A stretch of 64,000 nucleotides of DNA, from positions 62,001 to 126,000 of the forward strand of contig NZ_LNRZ01000008.1 of NCBI RefSeq assembly GCF_001468265.1, given 5' to 3'. The notes beneath the pieces were generated by a model. It did not search any database. It saw nothing but the letters and a program-made list of their open reading frames with translations, and was not told the origin of the DNA. Positions 7,469 through 15,960 of the stretch are shown in pieces; positions within the stretch are counted from its first letter, which is position 1; the number at the start of each line of letters is the position of its first letter. The translations under genes were made by a program, and so were the position numbers. Source of the stretch: Sphingopyxis sp. H050 (GTDB taxonomy: Bacteria; Pseudomonadota; Alphaproteobacteria; Sphingomonadales; Sphingomonadaceae).

Positions 7469-8554
7469 TTAGAGGCGCGTGACCCAGCCGTGCGGATCGG
7501 CGGCGAGGCCGCGCTGGATGCTCACGAGCTTGTCCTTCAGCATCGCCGTGACCTGGCCGGGGCCGCCCGCGCCGATGGTGAAGCTTGCCTCGCTGCGGGT
7601 CACCTTGCCGACCGACGTCACGACGGCGGCGGTGCCGCAGGCGAAGCTTTCGGTGAGCTTGCCGCTCTGGGCATCGGCCTGCCACTGATCGATCGCATAA
7701 GGCTCCTCGCGCACCGTCAGGCCGGCGTCGCGCGCCAGCGTGATGATCGCGTCGCGCGTGATACCGGGCAGGATCGTGCCGCCGAGCGGCGGCGTGACAA
7801 GGCTGCCGTCATCGAAGACGAAGAACATGTTCATTCCCCCCAGTTCCTCGATCCAGCGATGCTCGGCGGCATCGAGGAAGACGACCTGGTCGTGGCCCTT
7901 GGCGGTCGCCTCCTGCTGCGCGATCAGGCTGGCGGCGTAATTGCCGCCGCATTTGGCGGCGCCGGTGCCGCCCGGCGCGGCGCGGGTGTAATCCTCCGAC
8001 ACCCACAGCGAGATCGCCGGCGCGCCCGACTTGAAATAATTGCCGACGGGCGAGGTGATGACGAGGAACCGATATTCCGACGCCGGCTTGACGCCCAGGA
8101 AGACTTCGCTCGCGAACATGAAGGGACGCAGGTAGAGCGCGCCGCCCTCGACCGGGGGGAACCAGTGCGCGTCGGCCTCCACCGCGGCCTTCACCGCGCC
8201 GATGAACATCTCCTCGGGCAGCTCGGCCATCGCCATGCGGCGGGCGCTGGCGTTGAAGCGCGCGGCATTGGCCTCGACGCGGAACAGCGCCATCGAGCCG
8301 TCGTCGAGCCGATACGCCTTCAGCCCCTCGAAAATCTCCTGCGCATAATGGAGCACCGCGGTCGCGGGATCGAGCGACAGCGGGCCGCGCGGCATCACCT
8401 GCGCGTCGTGCCAGCCTTTCGGCTCCGAATAGCGGATCGACACCATATGATCGGTGAAGACGCGCCCGAACACCGGATCGGCAATCGCCGCCGCGCGTAC
8501 CTCGTCCGCCGTCGGATTGGGGTGCGGCAGACGGGCGAAAGCGGGAGCGAGCAT
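7469..8554 (-). CDS. ilvE: Branched-chain amino-acid aminotransferase
   Basis: The ATG at 8554 gives 361 residues (MLAPAFARLPHPNPT...), the normal length for the eukaryote-like, type II BCAT. The frame is open further upstream, but that extension runs across the divergent marR start. Fold-type IV PLP features are present: the Schiff-base lysine K201 in GTGAAKCGGNY, the EIFEGLKAY motif near 73-81, and the EELGGMN segment. It catalyses the last step of Leu/Ile/Val synthesis and the first of their breakdown, in the cytoplasm. It is divergent from a MarR regulator with about 80 bases between starts, so regulation by that protein is plausible. Confidence 0.92.
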   Translation of the reverse strand: MLAPAFARLPHPNPTADEVRAAAIADPVFGRVFTDHMVSIRYSEPKGWHDAQVMPRGPLSLDPATAVLHYAQEIFEGLKAYRLDDGSMALFRVEANAARFNASARRMAMAELPEEMFIGAVKAAVEADAHWFPPVEGGALYLRPFMFASEVFLGVKPASEYRFLVITSPVGNYFKSGAPAISLWVSEDYTRAAPGGTGAAKCGGNYAASLIAQQEATAKGHDQVVFLDAAEHRWIEELGGMNMFFVFDDGSLVTPPLGGTILPGITRDAIITLARDAGLTVREEPYAIDQWQADAQSGKLTESFACGTAAVVTSVGKVTRSEASFTIGAGGPGQVTAMLKDKLVSIQRGLAADPHGWVTRL

Positions 8555-8633
8555 GACGAAAACCCTTGTGACTCGGCGATGAAACGAGCGCGCCTCTTGC
8601 CAAAGGAGCGCGCGCGGCGCAACGGTAGTGACT

Positions 8634-9143
8634 ATGCCGGATGAAAATTTTCTTTCACAAGTGCCCGCTGCCTCTGCTCTTTTCTTGCGCGAAGAAGAGG
8701 TCCGCCGCGGCATCGAATATCTGTTTTTCGGCCATGGTTCGCTGTGGCGCGCGATCGATGCGCGACTGGCCGAGCACGAATTGGGACGCGCGCATTACCG
8801 GGCGCTGTACTTCATCGCGCGCGCGCCGGGGATCACGATTTCGGACCTGCTCGCGCTGCTGGGCATCACCAAACAATCGCTCGGCCGGGTGGTGAAGGAG
8901 CTGGAAGCGCGCGATTATCTGACGACGCGCCCCGGCGGCCGCGACCGGCGGCAGAAGGAGCTGCGCCTGACCGCCGGCGGCCGCGCGGTCGAGGCCGCGA
9001 TCTTCACCCATCTTCGCGACGCGATGAGCCGGGCCTATACGCACGCGGGGCAACAGGCAGTGACGGGGTTCTGGCAGGTCAGCGAGGCGCTGATGACGCC
9101 GCGCGAACGGGCGCGCGTCGCCAAGCTGGGGAGCGAGACCTAG
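8634..9143 (+). CDS. MarR-family transcriptional regulator
   Basis: 169 residues from the ATG at 8634; a GTG at 8628 is two codons upstream in frame. The winged HTH is at about residues 55-110. It comprises the recognition region ISDLLALLGITKQSLGRVVKELE and the wing with the MarR-typical DRRQKELRLT (GGRDRRQKE). MarR proteins bind palindromes near their own divergent promoter and release on binding small ligands. Here the divergent neighbour is ilvE. The stop codon TAG shares its last base with the left arm of the 264-bp structured repeat, so that insertion may have set the present C-terminus. Confidence 0.88.
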   Translation: MPDENFLSQVPAASALFLREEEVRRGIEYLFFGHGSLWRAIDARLAEHELGRAHYRALYFIARAPGITISDLLALLGITKQSLGRVVKELEARDYLTTRPGGRDRRQKELRLTAGGRAVEAAIFTHLRDAMSRAYTHAGQQAVTGFWQVSEALMTPRERARVAKLGSET

Positions 9144-9406
9144 GGTCAGGACCTACTAATTACGCGATCGAGGTTTGAGCCAATTTTGTTCAGGGCTAGG
9201 AGGCGAGACGCAGGCATATAGGCATATTCCAAGGCTCGCCGACGCGGCCATGGACAAAATTGGCCAAATCCCGCAGGGACGTCGAAATGGCTTCTATCTT
9301 AGGTCCGTGCGGCCTTGCGGGTAGCGATGCTACCCGCTGCGCCCGCCCGAACCTAATATCTTCGCCATTTCGACGCCTCGATCGCGTAATTAGTAGGTCC
9401 TGACCC
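9143..9406. mobile_element. 264-bp MITE-like element with perfect 31-bp terminal inverted repeats and nested hairpins
   Basis: The termini 9143-9173 and 9376-9406 are perfect 31-base inverted repeats beginning gggtcaggacctactaat. Inside lie two further hairpins. One is 9179-9189 with 9254-9264 (gccaattttgt / acaaaattggc), containing 9202-9207 with 9235-9240 (ggcgag / ctcgcc). The other is 9280-9291 with 9364-9375 (cgtcgaaatggc / gccatttcgacg), containing 9299-9304 with 9351-9356 (ttaggt / acctaa) and 9317-9325 with 9329-9337 (gcgggtagc / gctacccgc). The whole element folds as a three-way junction on either strand. It has no coding capacity and fills the gap between convergent marR and proC. 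No clear target-site duplication is visible. It could also act as a two-way terminator. Confidence 0.8.
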
Positions 9407-9417
9407 GAAGGTCCGAC

Positions 9418-10248
9418 CTACCCGTCACCGCGCGCGATATCGGCAAGCTCGCGGCCGCGGTCGCGTGCGGCGCGCAGCACGTTGGTGAGCAGCGCGGCGA
9501 GCTGGCCGCCTTCGTCTAGCACGTCGAGGCCGGCCTGCGTGGTGCCGCCCTTGCTCGCGACCTGCGCCACGAGCACGCCGGGCTTTTCGCCGCTGTCCGC
9601 CAGCAGCGCGGTCGAACCGCCGAAGGTCGCAATCGCCAGCTTGAGCGCGTCGTCGGACGAGAGGCCGAGGCGCTCGCCCGCGGCGGCGTAGGATTCGATC
9701 AGGCGAAAGACGAAGGCGGGGCCGCTGCCGGTGAAGGCGGTGATCAGGTCCATCGTCGAATCGTCGGCAAGCGCGACAACCGTGCCCAGCGGGTCGAGCA
9801 GGCCGGCGACGGCCGCCGCATCGACGTCCCCCAGGGTGGCGAAGGCCGATACGCCCGCGCCGATGCGGGCGGCGAGGTTCGGCAGGATCCGCACCTGCGC
9901 CTTGGCGGCGGGGAAGCGAAGGGCGAGATCGGCGAGCGACACGCCCGCGAGGATCGACAGCAGGTGCGTCTCGCCGGTGAGCACCGGCGTCAGATCGTCG
10001 GCGACCTCGCCGAGCTGCTGCGGCTTCATGCCGAGCATGATCCATTCGGCACCTTGCTCCGCGGCCAGCCAGTCGGCAAGCGCCGCGAAATGGGCGATGC
10101 CCTCGCGCGGCTTGGCGAACGGATCGACGATCGCGACCAGCGCCGGGTCTAGCCCGGCCGCCAACCAGCGATCGAGCATCGCGCCCGCCATGTTGCCGCA
10201 ACCGACCAGCAGCATGCGGCCGGTGAAGGTCGCCAGAGTCTTCGTCAT
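9418..10248 (-). CDS. proC: Pyrroline-5-carboxylate reductase
   Basis: 276 residues from the ATG at 10248 (MTKTLATFTGRMLLVGCGNM...). The N-terminal Rossmann motif LLVGCGNMAGAML binds NADPH. The middle shows GMKPQQL. The C-terminal ProC signature is at about 220-245 (LVAQVASKGGTTQAGLDVLDEG). It reduces pyrroline-5-carboxylate to proline in the cytoplasm. A further upstream ATG adds 18 residues that do not align with the family. It follows the alkaline phosphatase gene by 16 bases on the same strand. Confidence 0.93.
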   Translation of the reverse strand: MTKTLATFTGRMLLVGCGNMAGAMLDRWLAAGLDPALVAIVDPFAKPREGIAHFAALADWLAAEQGAEWIMLGMKPQQLGEVADDLTPVLTGETHLLSILAGVSLADLALRFPAAKAQVRILPNLAARIGAGVSAFATLGDVDAAAVAGLLDPLGTVVALADDSTMDLITAFTGSGPAFVFRLIESYAAAGERLGLSSDDALKLAIATFGGSTALLADSGEKPGVLVAQVASKGGTTQAGLDVLDEGGQLAALLTNVLRAARDRGRELADIARGDG

Positions 10249-10264
10249 CGTTCTTTTCTTTTCC

Positions 10265-11953
10265 TTAGCGGCAGCTGCTCTCGGGACCCGAGAGCAGGTC
10301 AAGGCAGCGGCCGTCGATCTTGCTCGCGTCGAGCGGGACGCCGATCACCGACGCCAGCGTCGGCAGAATGTCCACCGTCATCACGGCATTCGGTTGCTCG
10401 AATCCGGTCAGCCCCCGGCGCCAGAAGAGGATCGGCACGCGGCGGTCGTAATCCCAGACCGATCCGTGCGTCGCAACATATCCAAGCCCCGATTCGGCGA
10501 TCGGCGTCACGCGCGGCTTCAGCACGACGATGAAATCGCCCGAGCGCTGCGCATTATACGAGGCGCGGAGCTTGTCCATCAGGGTCCAGGTGTCGGGCGC
10601 GCGCTTCGAGATCGGATATTTCGCCAGATCTTCGCCGAGCACCACCGCCTCGACCTGCGGGTGCGCCTTGAAGCGCGACACGAACTCGGCAAGCGCGGTC
10701 TTGCGCTGCGCCGGGGTCAGCGTCTTCGACAGATACATGTCCCCGAACGGACCGTCGCTGTAGAGCAAGGGCTGCGGCAGGCCGAGCTTTTCGGCGACCG
10801 CCTTGCCCATCGCGTCGGGATCGAGCGCCTTGTCGACGCGCTCGGCGGCGGGCCAGGCGTTCTGGCGATTGCGCTCCGGCAGGTCATGGCCGCCATGGTC
10901 GGCGGTCAGCGCGACGACATAGTCGATCCCTGTGGCATCGAGCCGCGTGAAGAAATCGCCAAGCTCGCGGTCGAGCGCGAGCATCTGCATGCACATCTCG
11001 CTGCCTTCGGTGCCCGTGCCGTGGCCGACATAGTCGGTCGCCGACAGACCGAGGATCAGCAGGTCGGCCGTATCGCCCTCGCCGAGCTTGCGCGCGGTCC
11101 GCAGCGCCGCGCCCGCCGCGAGGACCGCGCCATCGGCTTCGGGCGAGGCCATGAAACGGCGGAAATCGCCGCCGTCGCGCTGGAAGCGGCCGGTGCCGAC
11201 GGTCGCTCCCTTGTCGCCGATCGGGATCGCGATGTCGCGCGGGGTGCAGTCGGCGGGCAGCGGCGACGCGGCGCGCGGCTGCGCGATCGCGGCGGCGATC
11301 GCCGCGCTGGCCTGCTGCGCGGTCGGCGACAGCGTCGTGCCGCGATAGCCGGTAAGGCCTGTGGGAACGAGCCACATCAGCTCGTCGGCCTGGCGCCCGC
11401 CCATCATGATCGCCGCGCGGTCCTTGCCCGCGACCGAGACCACTTGCGCCTTCGGGTTCGCCGCCTTCATCAGGTCGCCGAGCGTCGGCACCAGCAGATG
11501 GTTCACGGATGCGGCATATTTGCCGCTGCCCGAGCTGGTGCCGGGGACGGTTTCATCCTCGGCGCAATAGATGCGCTTGTCTGCGCGCGCGACCGAGAGG
11601 TCGAAATAATTGTTCGCGATGATGCCTGTGTTCGCAGGGTGGTTGCCGGTCAGGATCGTCGAATGACCGGGGCAGGTCTCGGTCGCACCATGCGATTGAT
11701 AGCCCGACGGGAAGACGATGCCCGACGCAAGCCGCGCGAGGCCGCCGGTGAAATGGCTGCGATATTCGGCGAAGAGATCGGCGGAGAACTGATCGACCGA
11801 AATGACGACCACCAGCTTGGGCGCAGGGGTTGTCGCCGTAACCTTCGCGGCGGGTGCAGGCGAACCCTGGGCCAGCACCGCGCCGGCGGCGGTGACGGAA
11901 AGAATGGCGGCGAGAGAGATCTTGGCGGCGGTCGTCAGATATTTGATCTTCAC
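10265..11953 (-). CDS. PhoK-type secreted alkaline phosphatase (nucleotide pyrophosphatase/phosphodiesterase superfamily)
   Basis: 562 residues with a signal peptide (about 1-29, ending AGAVLAQ), so exported. The nucleophile is T93 in GATETCPGHST, within the motif typical of sphingomonad PhoK/SPAP. The phosphate-binding Asn follows in GIIANNYFD, and the Lys and Arg in AGKDRAAIM. Zinc ligands are in VISVDQFSADLF (D54), LTADHGGHDLPE and VATHGSVWDYD. The family hydrolyses phosphomonoesters in the periplasm or outside the cell. Length fits the family (about 560). It precedes proC by 16 bases on the same strand, but the two functions are unrelated. Confidence 0.88.
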   Translation of the reverse strand: MKIKYLTTAAKISLAAILSVTAAGAVLAQGSPAPAAKVTATTPAPKLVVVISVDQFSADLFAEYRSHFTGGLARLASGIVFPSGYQSHGATETCPGHSTILTGNHPANTGIIANNYFDLSVARADKRIYCAEDETVPGTSSGSGKYAASVNHLLVPTLGDLMKAANPKAQVVSVAGKDRAAIMMGGRQADELMWLVPTGLTGYRGTTLSPTAQQASAAIAAAIAQPRAASPLPADCTPRDIAIPIGDKGATVGTGRFQRDGGDFRRFMASPEADGAVLAAGAALRTARKLGEGDTADLLILGLSATDYVGHGTGTEGSEMCMQMLALDRELGDFFTRLDATGIDYVVALTADHGGHDLPERNRQNAWPAAERVDKALDPDAMGKAVAEKLGLPQPLLYSDGPFGDMYLSKTLTPAQRKTALAEFVSRFKAHPQVEAVVLGEDLAKYPISKRAPDTWTLMDKLRASYNAQRSGDFIVVLKPRVTPIAESGLGYVATHGSVWDYDRRVPILFWRRGLTGFEQPNAVMTVDILPTLASVIGVPLDASKIDGRCLDLLSGPESSCR

Positions 11954-12072
11954 GGGGGGTCTCCGAACGGGATCGTCAGCGCGGGCTGTCCTCTCGTCGA
12001 AACCCGCCTATATGGCAAGCGTTAGACGAGAACGGCGGCGGGCGGATACAGGAATTGCCTAGACAGGTTTTC

Positions 12073-14109
12073 ATGACAGTTTCGCGCGCGATGTTGGCCC
12101 TTTTGGCGCTGTTCGCGCTGGCGCTGGCGCCCGCGCGCGCTCAGGCGCCGCACATCGCAGCGAAACTGGTCGCCGAATCGTCTGTCCCGGCACCGGGCGG
12201 CAGCACTGCGATCGCGCTCACCATGGCGCCCGAAAAGGGCTGGCACGGATACTGGTCGAACGGCGGCGACGCCGGTTTCGGGCTTGAGGTCGAATGGAAT
12301 GCGCCCGAGGGCGTGACGGTCGAACCCTTCCGCTATCCCGTCCCCGATCCGCTGATCCTGTTCGGCATGATGAACCATGTCTACGAGCATCCCTATGCGC
12401 TGCTTGCCGACGTCCGGGTCGACAAGGGCGTTGCGCTGGGAACCGACCTGACGCTGACCGGCATCGCGCGCTGGCTCGCCTGTACCGACAAGGTGTGCGT
12501 TCCCGAAAAGGCGGTGATCGCGGTCGCGCTGAAGGCCGGCGACGGCAAGATCGCTGCGGCGGAGCGCGAGCGTTTCGACGCCTGGCGCGCGAAGCTGCCG
12601 CAGCCGCTCGACCGGCCGGGGACGTGGGAACGCAAGGGCGACATGGTGCGCTTCGGCATCCCGCTGCCCGAGAGCACCGCGCTGGATGCACCGCACCTGT
12701 TCCTCGAGACGCGAAACCTGGCCGACTATCCCGCGGCCCAGACATTCAGCCGCAACGGCGAGTGGATCATCGTCGAGACGAAGGCGAAGGGCGAGGCCGC
12801 AGGGCCGGTCGCCGCGCTGCTAAAACTCGGCGACGGACGCGGGCTGACGGTCGATTTCGAACCCGGCGCGGTTCCCGTCGCGGGCGAAACGATCGCAACC
12901 GGGCGCAGCGGCATCGACATGGGGCTGTTCTGGACCGCCCTCGGCGGCGCGATCCTTGGCGGGCTGATCCTCAATTTGATGCCCTGCGTCTTTCCGATCC
13001 TGAGCCTGAAAGCGCTGAGTCTCGCGCGATCGGGGGGCGAGGCGCGCGAAGCCAAAGTCGAAGCGCTTGCCTACACCGCAGGGGCCGTGATGACCGCGCT
13101 GCTGCTCGGCGGCGTGCTGCTGACGCTGCGCGCGGCGGGCGAGCAAGTCGGCTGGGCCTTCCAGCTCCAGCATCCGGTCAGCGTTCTTGCGCTCCTGCTG
13201 CTCGCGATGGCGATCACCCTCAACCTGATCGGCGCGTTTGAGTTGCCGTCCTTCGGCGGGGGTCAGATGCTCGCCGAAAAGGGCGGTGCGGCGGGGGGCT
13301 TCTGGACCGGTGCGCTCGCGGCCTTCGTCGCAACGCCGTGCAGCGGGCCCCTGCTCGGCGCAGCGCTCGGCGCGACGCTGGTGCTACCCGCCTGGGCCGC
13401 GCTGCCGATCTTCGGCGGGCTCGGGTTCGGCATCGCCCTGCCCTTTCTGGCGATCGGTTACGTACCCGCGCTGCGCAACCGCCTGCCCAAACCGGGACCA
13501 TGGATGGCCAAATTTCGCAGGTGGATGGCGGTGCCGATGGGCATCACCACCCTGTCGCTGGGCTGGCTGCTCTGGCGGCAGCTAGGCAGCGGCGAAGCGC
13601 TGCTGTGGCCGCTCACCGCGGTTGCGGCAGGCCTCGTCCTTTTCTGGCATTATGGATCGATGCAGCGCGGCGACCGCCGGTCGTGGCTGCTATTCGCATC
13701 GGGCCTGTTGTTCGTCGGCAGCCTCGCCGGAGCGGTCAGTGAAATGGCGACCGCCCAGCGTCAGGTCGCGGGCGCAGGATCGAGCTTTTCTAACGAGGCG
13801 CTCGCGAAGGCGCGGGCATCAGGAAAGCCCGTCTTCGTCTATTTCACCGCCGACTGGTGCCTGTCGTGCAAGGCGAACGAGGCGGGCGCGATCAACCGCG
13901 ACGCGGTGCAGACCGTCTTTGTGGACAAGGGCGTCGTCACGCTCGTCGGCGACTGGACCAACGGCGATCCCGTGATCACGCGCACCCTCGCCGAACATGG
14001 CCGGAACAGCGTGCCGCTCTATCTGTGGTACGCGCCGGGCGCGGCGACGCCCGAGATCCTGCCGCAAATTCTGACCCCGAGCCTGCTCATCGACAAGGCG
14101 GGCGGCTGA
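12073..14109 (+). CDS. DsbD/ScsB-like thiol:disulfide interchange protein
   Basis: The ATG at 12073 gives 678 residues (a TTG at 12055 would add six). A signal peptide spans about 1-25. An N-terminal periplasmic domain follows, with a Cys pair in WLACTDKVCVP. The CcdA-like membrane part (about 290-560) carries conserved Cys-Pro elements LMPCVFPILS and ATPCSGPLLG. A C-terminal thioredoxin domain has DWCLSC (CxxC). The protein should carry electrons from cytoplasmic thioredoxin across the inner membrane to periplasmic acceptors. The N-terminal domain resembles ScsB more than E. coli DsbD. The stop overlaps the start of the next gene by one base. Confidence 0.88.
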   Translation: MTVSRAMLALLALFALALAPARAQAPHIAAKLVAESSVPAPGGSTAIALTMAPEKGWHGYWSNGGDAGFGLEVEWNAPEGVTVEPFRYPVPDPLILFGMMNHVYEHPYALLADVRVDKGVALGTDLTLTGIARWLACTDKVCVPEKAVIAVALKAGDGKIAAAERERFDAWRAKLPQPLDRPGTWERKGDMVRFGIPLPESTALDAPHLFLETRNLADYPAAQTFSRNGEWIIVETKAKGEAAGPVAALLKLGDGRGLTVDFEPGAVPVAGETIATGRSGIDMGLFWTALGGAILGGLILNLMPCVFPILSLKALSLARSGGEAREAKVEALAYTAGAVMTALLLGGVLLTLRAAGEQVGWAFQLQHPVSVLALLLLAMAITLNLIGAFELPSFGGGQMLAEKGGAAGGFWTGALAAFVATPCSGPLLGAALGATLVLPAWAALPIFGGLGFGIALPFLAIGYVPALRNRLPKPGPWMAKFRRWMAVPMGITTLSLGWLLWRQLGSGEALLWPLTAVAAGLVLFWHYGSMQRGDRRSWLLFASGLLFVGSLAGAVSEMATAQRQVAGAGSSFSNEALAKARASGKPVFVYFTADWCLSCKANEAGAINRDAVQTVFVDKGVVTLVGDWTNGDPVITRTLAEHGRNSVPLYLWYAPGAATPEILPQILTPSLLIDKAGG

Positions 14110-14849
14110 TGGCGAAGCAGCGCGCCGACCAGCTGCTCGTCGACCGCGGCCTCGCCGAAAGCCGGACGCGCGCGCAGGCGCTGATTCTCGCCGGGCTCGC
14201 CTTCGTCGGCGACCGCAAGATCGACAAGGCCGGGCAGCAGATCGCCGACGATGCCGAGGTCAGCGTCAAGGGCCGCGACCATCCGTGGGTGTCGCGCGGC
14301 GGGATCAAGCTCGACCATGCGCTGACGCATCTCGGCTGGGACGTGGCAGGCGCGGTCGCGATCGACGTCGGATCATCCACTGGCGGGTTCACCGACGTGC
14401 TGCTCAGCCGCGGCGCGGCGCGCGTCTATGCGGTGGATTCGGGCACCAACCAGCTCGCGTGGAAACTGCGGCAGGACCCGCGCGTGATCGTCCACGAACA
14501 GACGAGCGCCCGCATACTGACCGACGACCATATCCCCGAGCCCGTCGACCTGATCGTTTGCGACGCGAGTTTCATCGCGCTGTCGAAGGTGCTGCCGGTG
14601 CCGATGGCCTTTGCAAGGGACGGCGCGCGGATGGTCGCGCTGATCAAGCCGCAGTTCGAGGCCGAGCGGCACGAAGTCGGCAAAAAGGGCGTGGTCCGCG
14701 ACGGCGCGGTCCATGCCCGTGTATGCGAACAGGTCCGCGGCTGGCTGGCCGGCGAAGGCTGGGAAGTGCTCGATCTGGTCGAAAGCCCGATCACCGGCCC
14801 CGAAGGCAATGTCGAATTCCTGATTGCTGCGACGCGGCGAAGCGCTTGA
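14109..14849 (+). CDS. TlyA-family rRNA 2'-O-methyltransferase (S4 domain + FtsJ fold)
   Basis: 246 residues starting at the ATG that overlaps the dsbD-like stop (TGATG). The N-terminal S4 RNA-binding domain reads QRADQLLVDRGLAESRTRAQ... An FtsJ/RrmJ-type methyltransferase follows, with SAM motif AIDVGSSTGGFTDVLL (about 85-100), catalytic-region VDLIVCDASFIAL, and LIKPQFEAER. TlyA proteins methylate 16S and/or 23S rRNA riboses; older annotations call them hemolysin A. Translational coupling to the upstream gene is likely from the overlap. Confidence 0.88.
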   Translation: MAKQRADQLLVDRGLAESRTRAQALILAGLAFVGDRKIDKAGQQIADDAEVSVKGRDHPWVSRGGIKLDHALTHLGWDVAGAVAIDVGSSTGGFTDVLLSRGAARVYAVDSGTNQLAWKLRQDPRVIVHEQTSARILTDDHIPEPVDLIVCDASFIALSKVLPVPMAFARDGARMVALIKPQFEAERHEVGKKGVVRDGAVHARVCEQVRGWLAGEGWEVLDLVESPITGPEGNVEFLIAATRRSA

Positions 14850-14925
14850 CGCCGCAAAATCCAGCCGCAACATCTGTTACCCGAAGAATCGCAGATATGT
14901 TCACAGATTCAGGGACCACGACCGC

Positions 14926-15474
14926 ATGACCGAGATTGCTACGCCGGGTCAGTTACGCATGTCCTATTGGCGTTGGGCGATGGTCACCGTGCCGTCGATC
15001 GTGCTGATCGGCACCGCGATCGGGCTGCTGTCGAACAGCGGCTATTCCAACCGCTGGTTCGCCGCGCTCGACCTGCCGGGCATCGTCCCGCCGGGCTGGG
15101 TATTCGGGGTGGCGTGGACGATCCTTTATGTCTGCCTGGGCCTGTCGCTCGCGATGGTGCTTCACGCGCGCGGGGCAAAGGGGCGCGGCTTTGCGCTGCT
15201 GCTGTTCTTTGTCCAGCTGATCGCCAATTTCGCCTGGTCGCCGCTGTTCTTCGGCGCGCATCAGGTGACGAGCGCGCTCTACCTGATCATCTTCATCCTG
15301 ATGGTGACGGTCGCCACCTTCTTTGCCTTCTCGCCGATCCGCAAGGCGGCGGCCTGGTTGCTTCTGCCGTATATCGCGTGGCTCTGTTTCGCGGCTTTCC
15401 TCAATTTCCAGATCGACCAGCGCAATCCCGACGCCGAAACCCTTGTTCCCGCCGCTGCGAGCACCCAGATATAA
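14926..15474 (+). CDS. tspO: TspO/MBR family tryptophan-rich sensory protein
   Basis: 182 residues with five predicted membrane segments. Conserved features are the WRWAM start of TM1, PGWVFGVAWTILYVCLG, QLIANFAWSPLFFGAHQ, and the C-terminal LPYIAWLCFAAFLNF. TspO binds porphyrins and related ligands and modulates photosynthesis or stress genes in alphaproteobacteria. The start at 14926 gives a 20-residue lead before TM1; an ATG at 14959 (MSYWRW) is an alternative. Confidence 0.88.
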   Translation: MTEIATPGQLRMSYWRWAMVTVPSIVLIGTAIGLLSNSGYSNRWFAALDLPGIVPPGWVFGVAWTILYVCLGLSLAMVLHARGAKGRGFALLLFFVQLIANFAWSPLFFGAHQVTSALYLIIFILMVTVATFFAFSPIRKAAAWLLLPYIAWLCFAAFLNFQIDQRNPDAETLVPAAASTQI

Positions 15475-15512
15475 TCGCGAGGCAAGGGGTTATCCCCACG
15501 AAGGAAGTATCA

Positions 15513-15824
15513 ATGCAGAGCGAAAACCGCATTTTCGACGATCTGGCCAAGATGATCAACGGCATCGCCGGAACCGTCGCAGGCGCCGGCCGCGAAGCCG
15601 AAGCCGCGATGCGCGAACGCGCGAAGGAATTCGTCGGCCGCATGGACTTCGTCAGCCGCGAGGAATTCGAAGCGGTGAAGGAGTTGGCCGCCAAAGCGCG
15701 CGCCGAAGCCGAAGCGCTGAAGGCCCGGCTCGACAAGCTGGAAGGCGCGGCAAAGCCTGCCGCGGCGGCGCCCAAGGCGGCCGCGAAACCAGCCGCCAAG
15801 CCCAAAGCAGCGCCCAAGAAATAA
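15513..15824 (+). CDS. ubiK: Ubiquinone biosynthesis accessory factor UbiK (BMFP/YqiC family)
   Basis: 103 residues with a clear Shine-Dalgarno (gaagga) before the ATG. The N-terminus is an amphipathic helix (MQSENRIFDDLAKMINGIAG). The centre has the BMFP core FVSREEFEAVKELAAKARAEAEALKARLDKLE, a coiled coil that trimerises. The C-terminus is an Ala/Lys/Pro-rich tail typical of alphaproteobacterial members. UbiK binds lipids and, with UbiJ, supports aerobic ubiquinone assembly. Two REP-type palindromes follow the stop. Confidence 0.82.
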   Translation: MQSENRIFDDLAKMINGIAGTVAGAGREAEAAMRERAKEFVGRMDFVSREEFEAVKELAAKARAEAEALKARLDKLEGAAKPAAAAPKAAAKPAAKPKAAPKK

Positions 15825-15829
15825 TCGGC

Positions 15830-15899
15830 ACCCCGGCGAAGGCCGGGGTCTCGGTCTTTGGTTATGATATGACCGCGAGATCCCGGCTTTCGCCGGGAT
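15830..15899. repeat. REP-type palindrome pair
   Basis: Two hairpins follow ubiK: accccggcgaaggccggggt (15830-15849) and atcccggctttcgccgggat (15880-15899). They belong to the same GC-rich, dispersed palindrome type as those at 17531 and 31131. They may stabilise mRNA ends or end transcription. Confidence 0.7.
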
Positions 15900-15960
15900 G
15901 ACGATGATGTGTGGGCCTGCAGACTCGCTACTTTGCTCAAGAACAGCTAGGGCGACCCGC

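Noticed and set aside
6804..7685. A single 293-codon minus-strand frame through the RAYT remnant and the tRNA gene
   Set aside because: Only its C-terminal third is transposase-like; the rest runs through the tRNA-Gln and into antisense of ilvE, so it is not one gene.
9731..12025. A 764-codon plus-strand frame opposite proC and the phosphatase gene
   Set aside because: It covers two real genes on the other strand, and its composition is that of a shadow frame.
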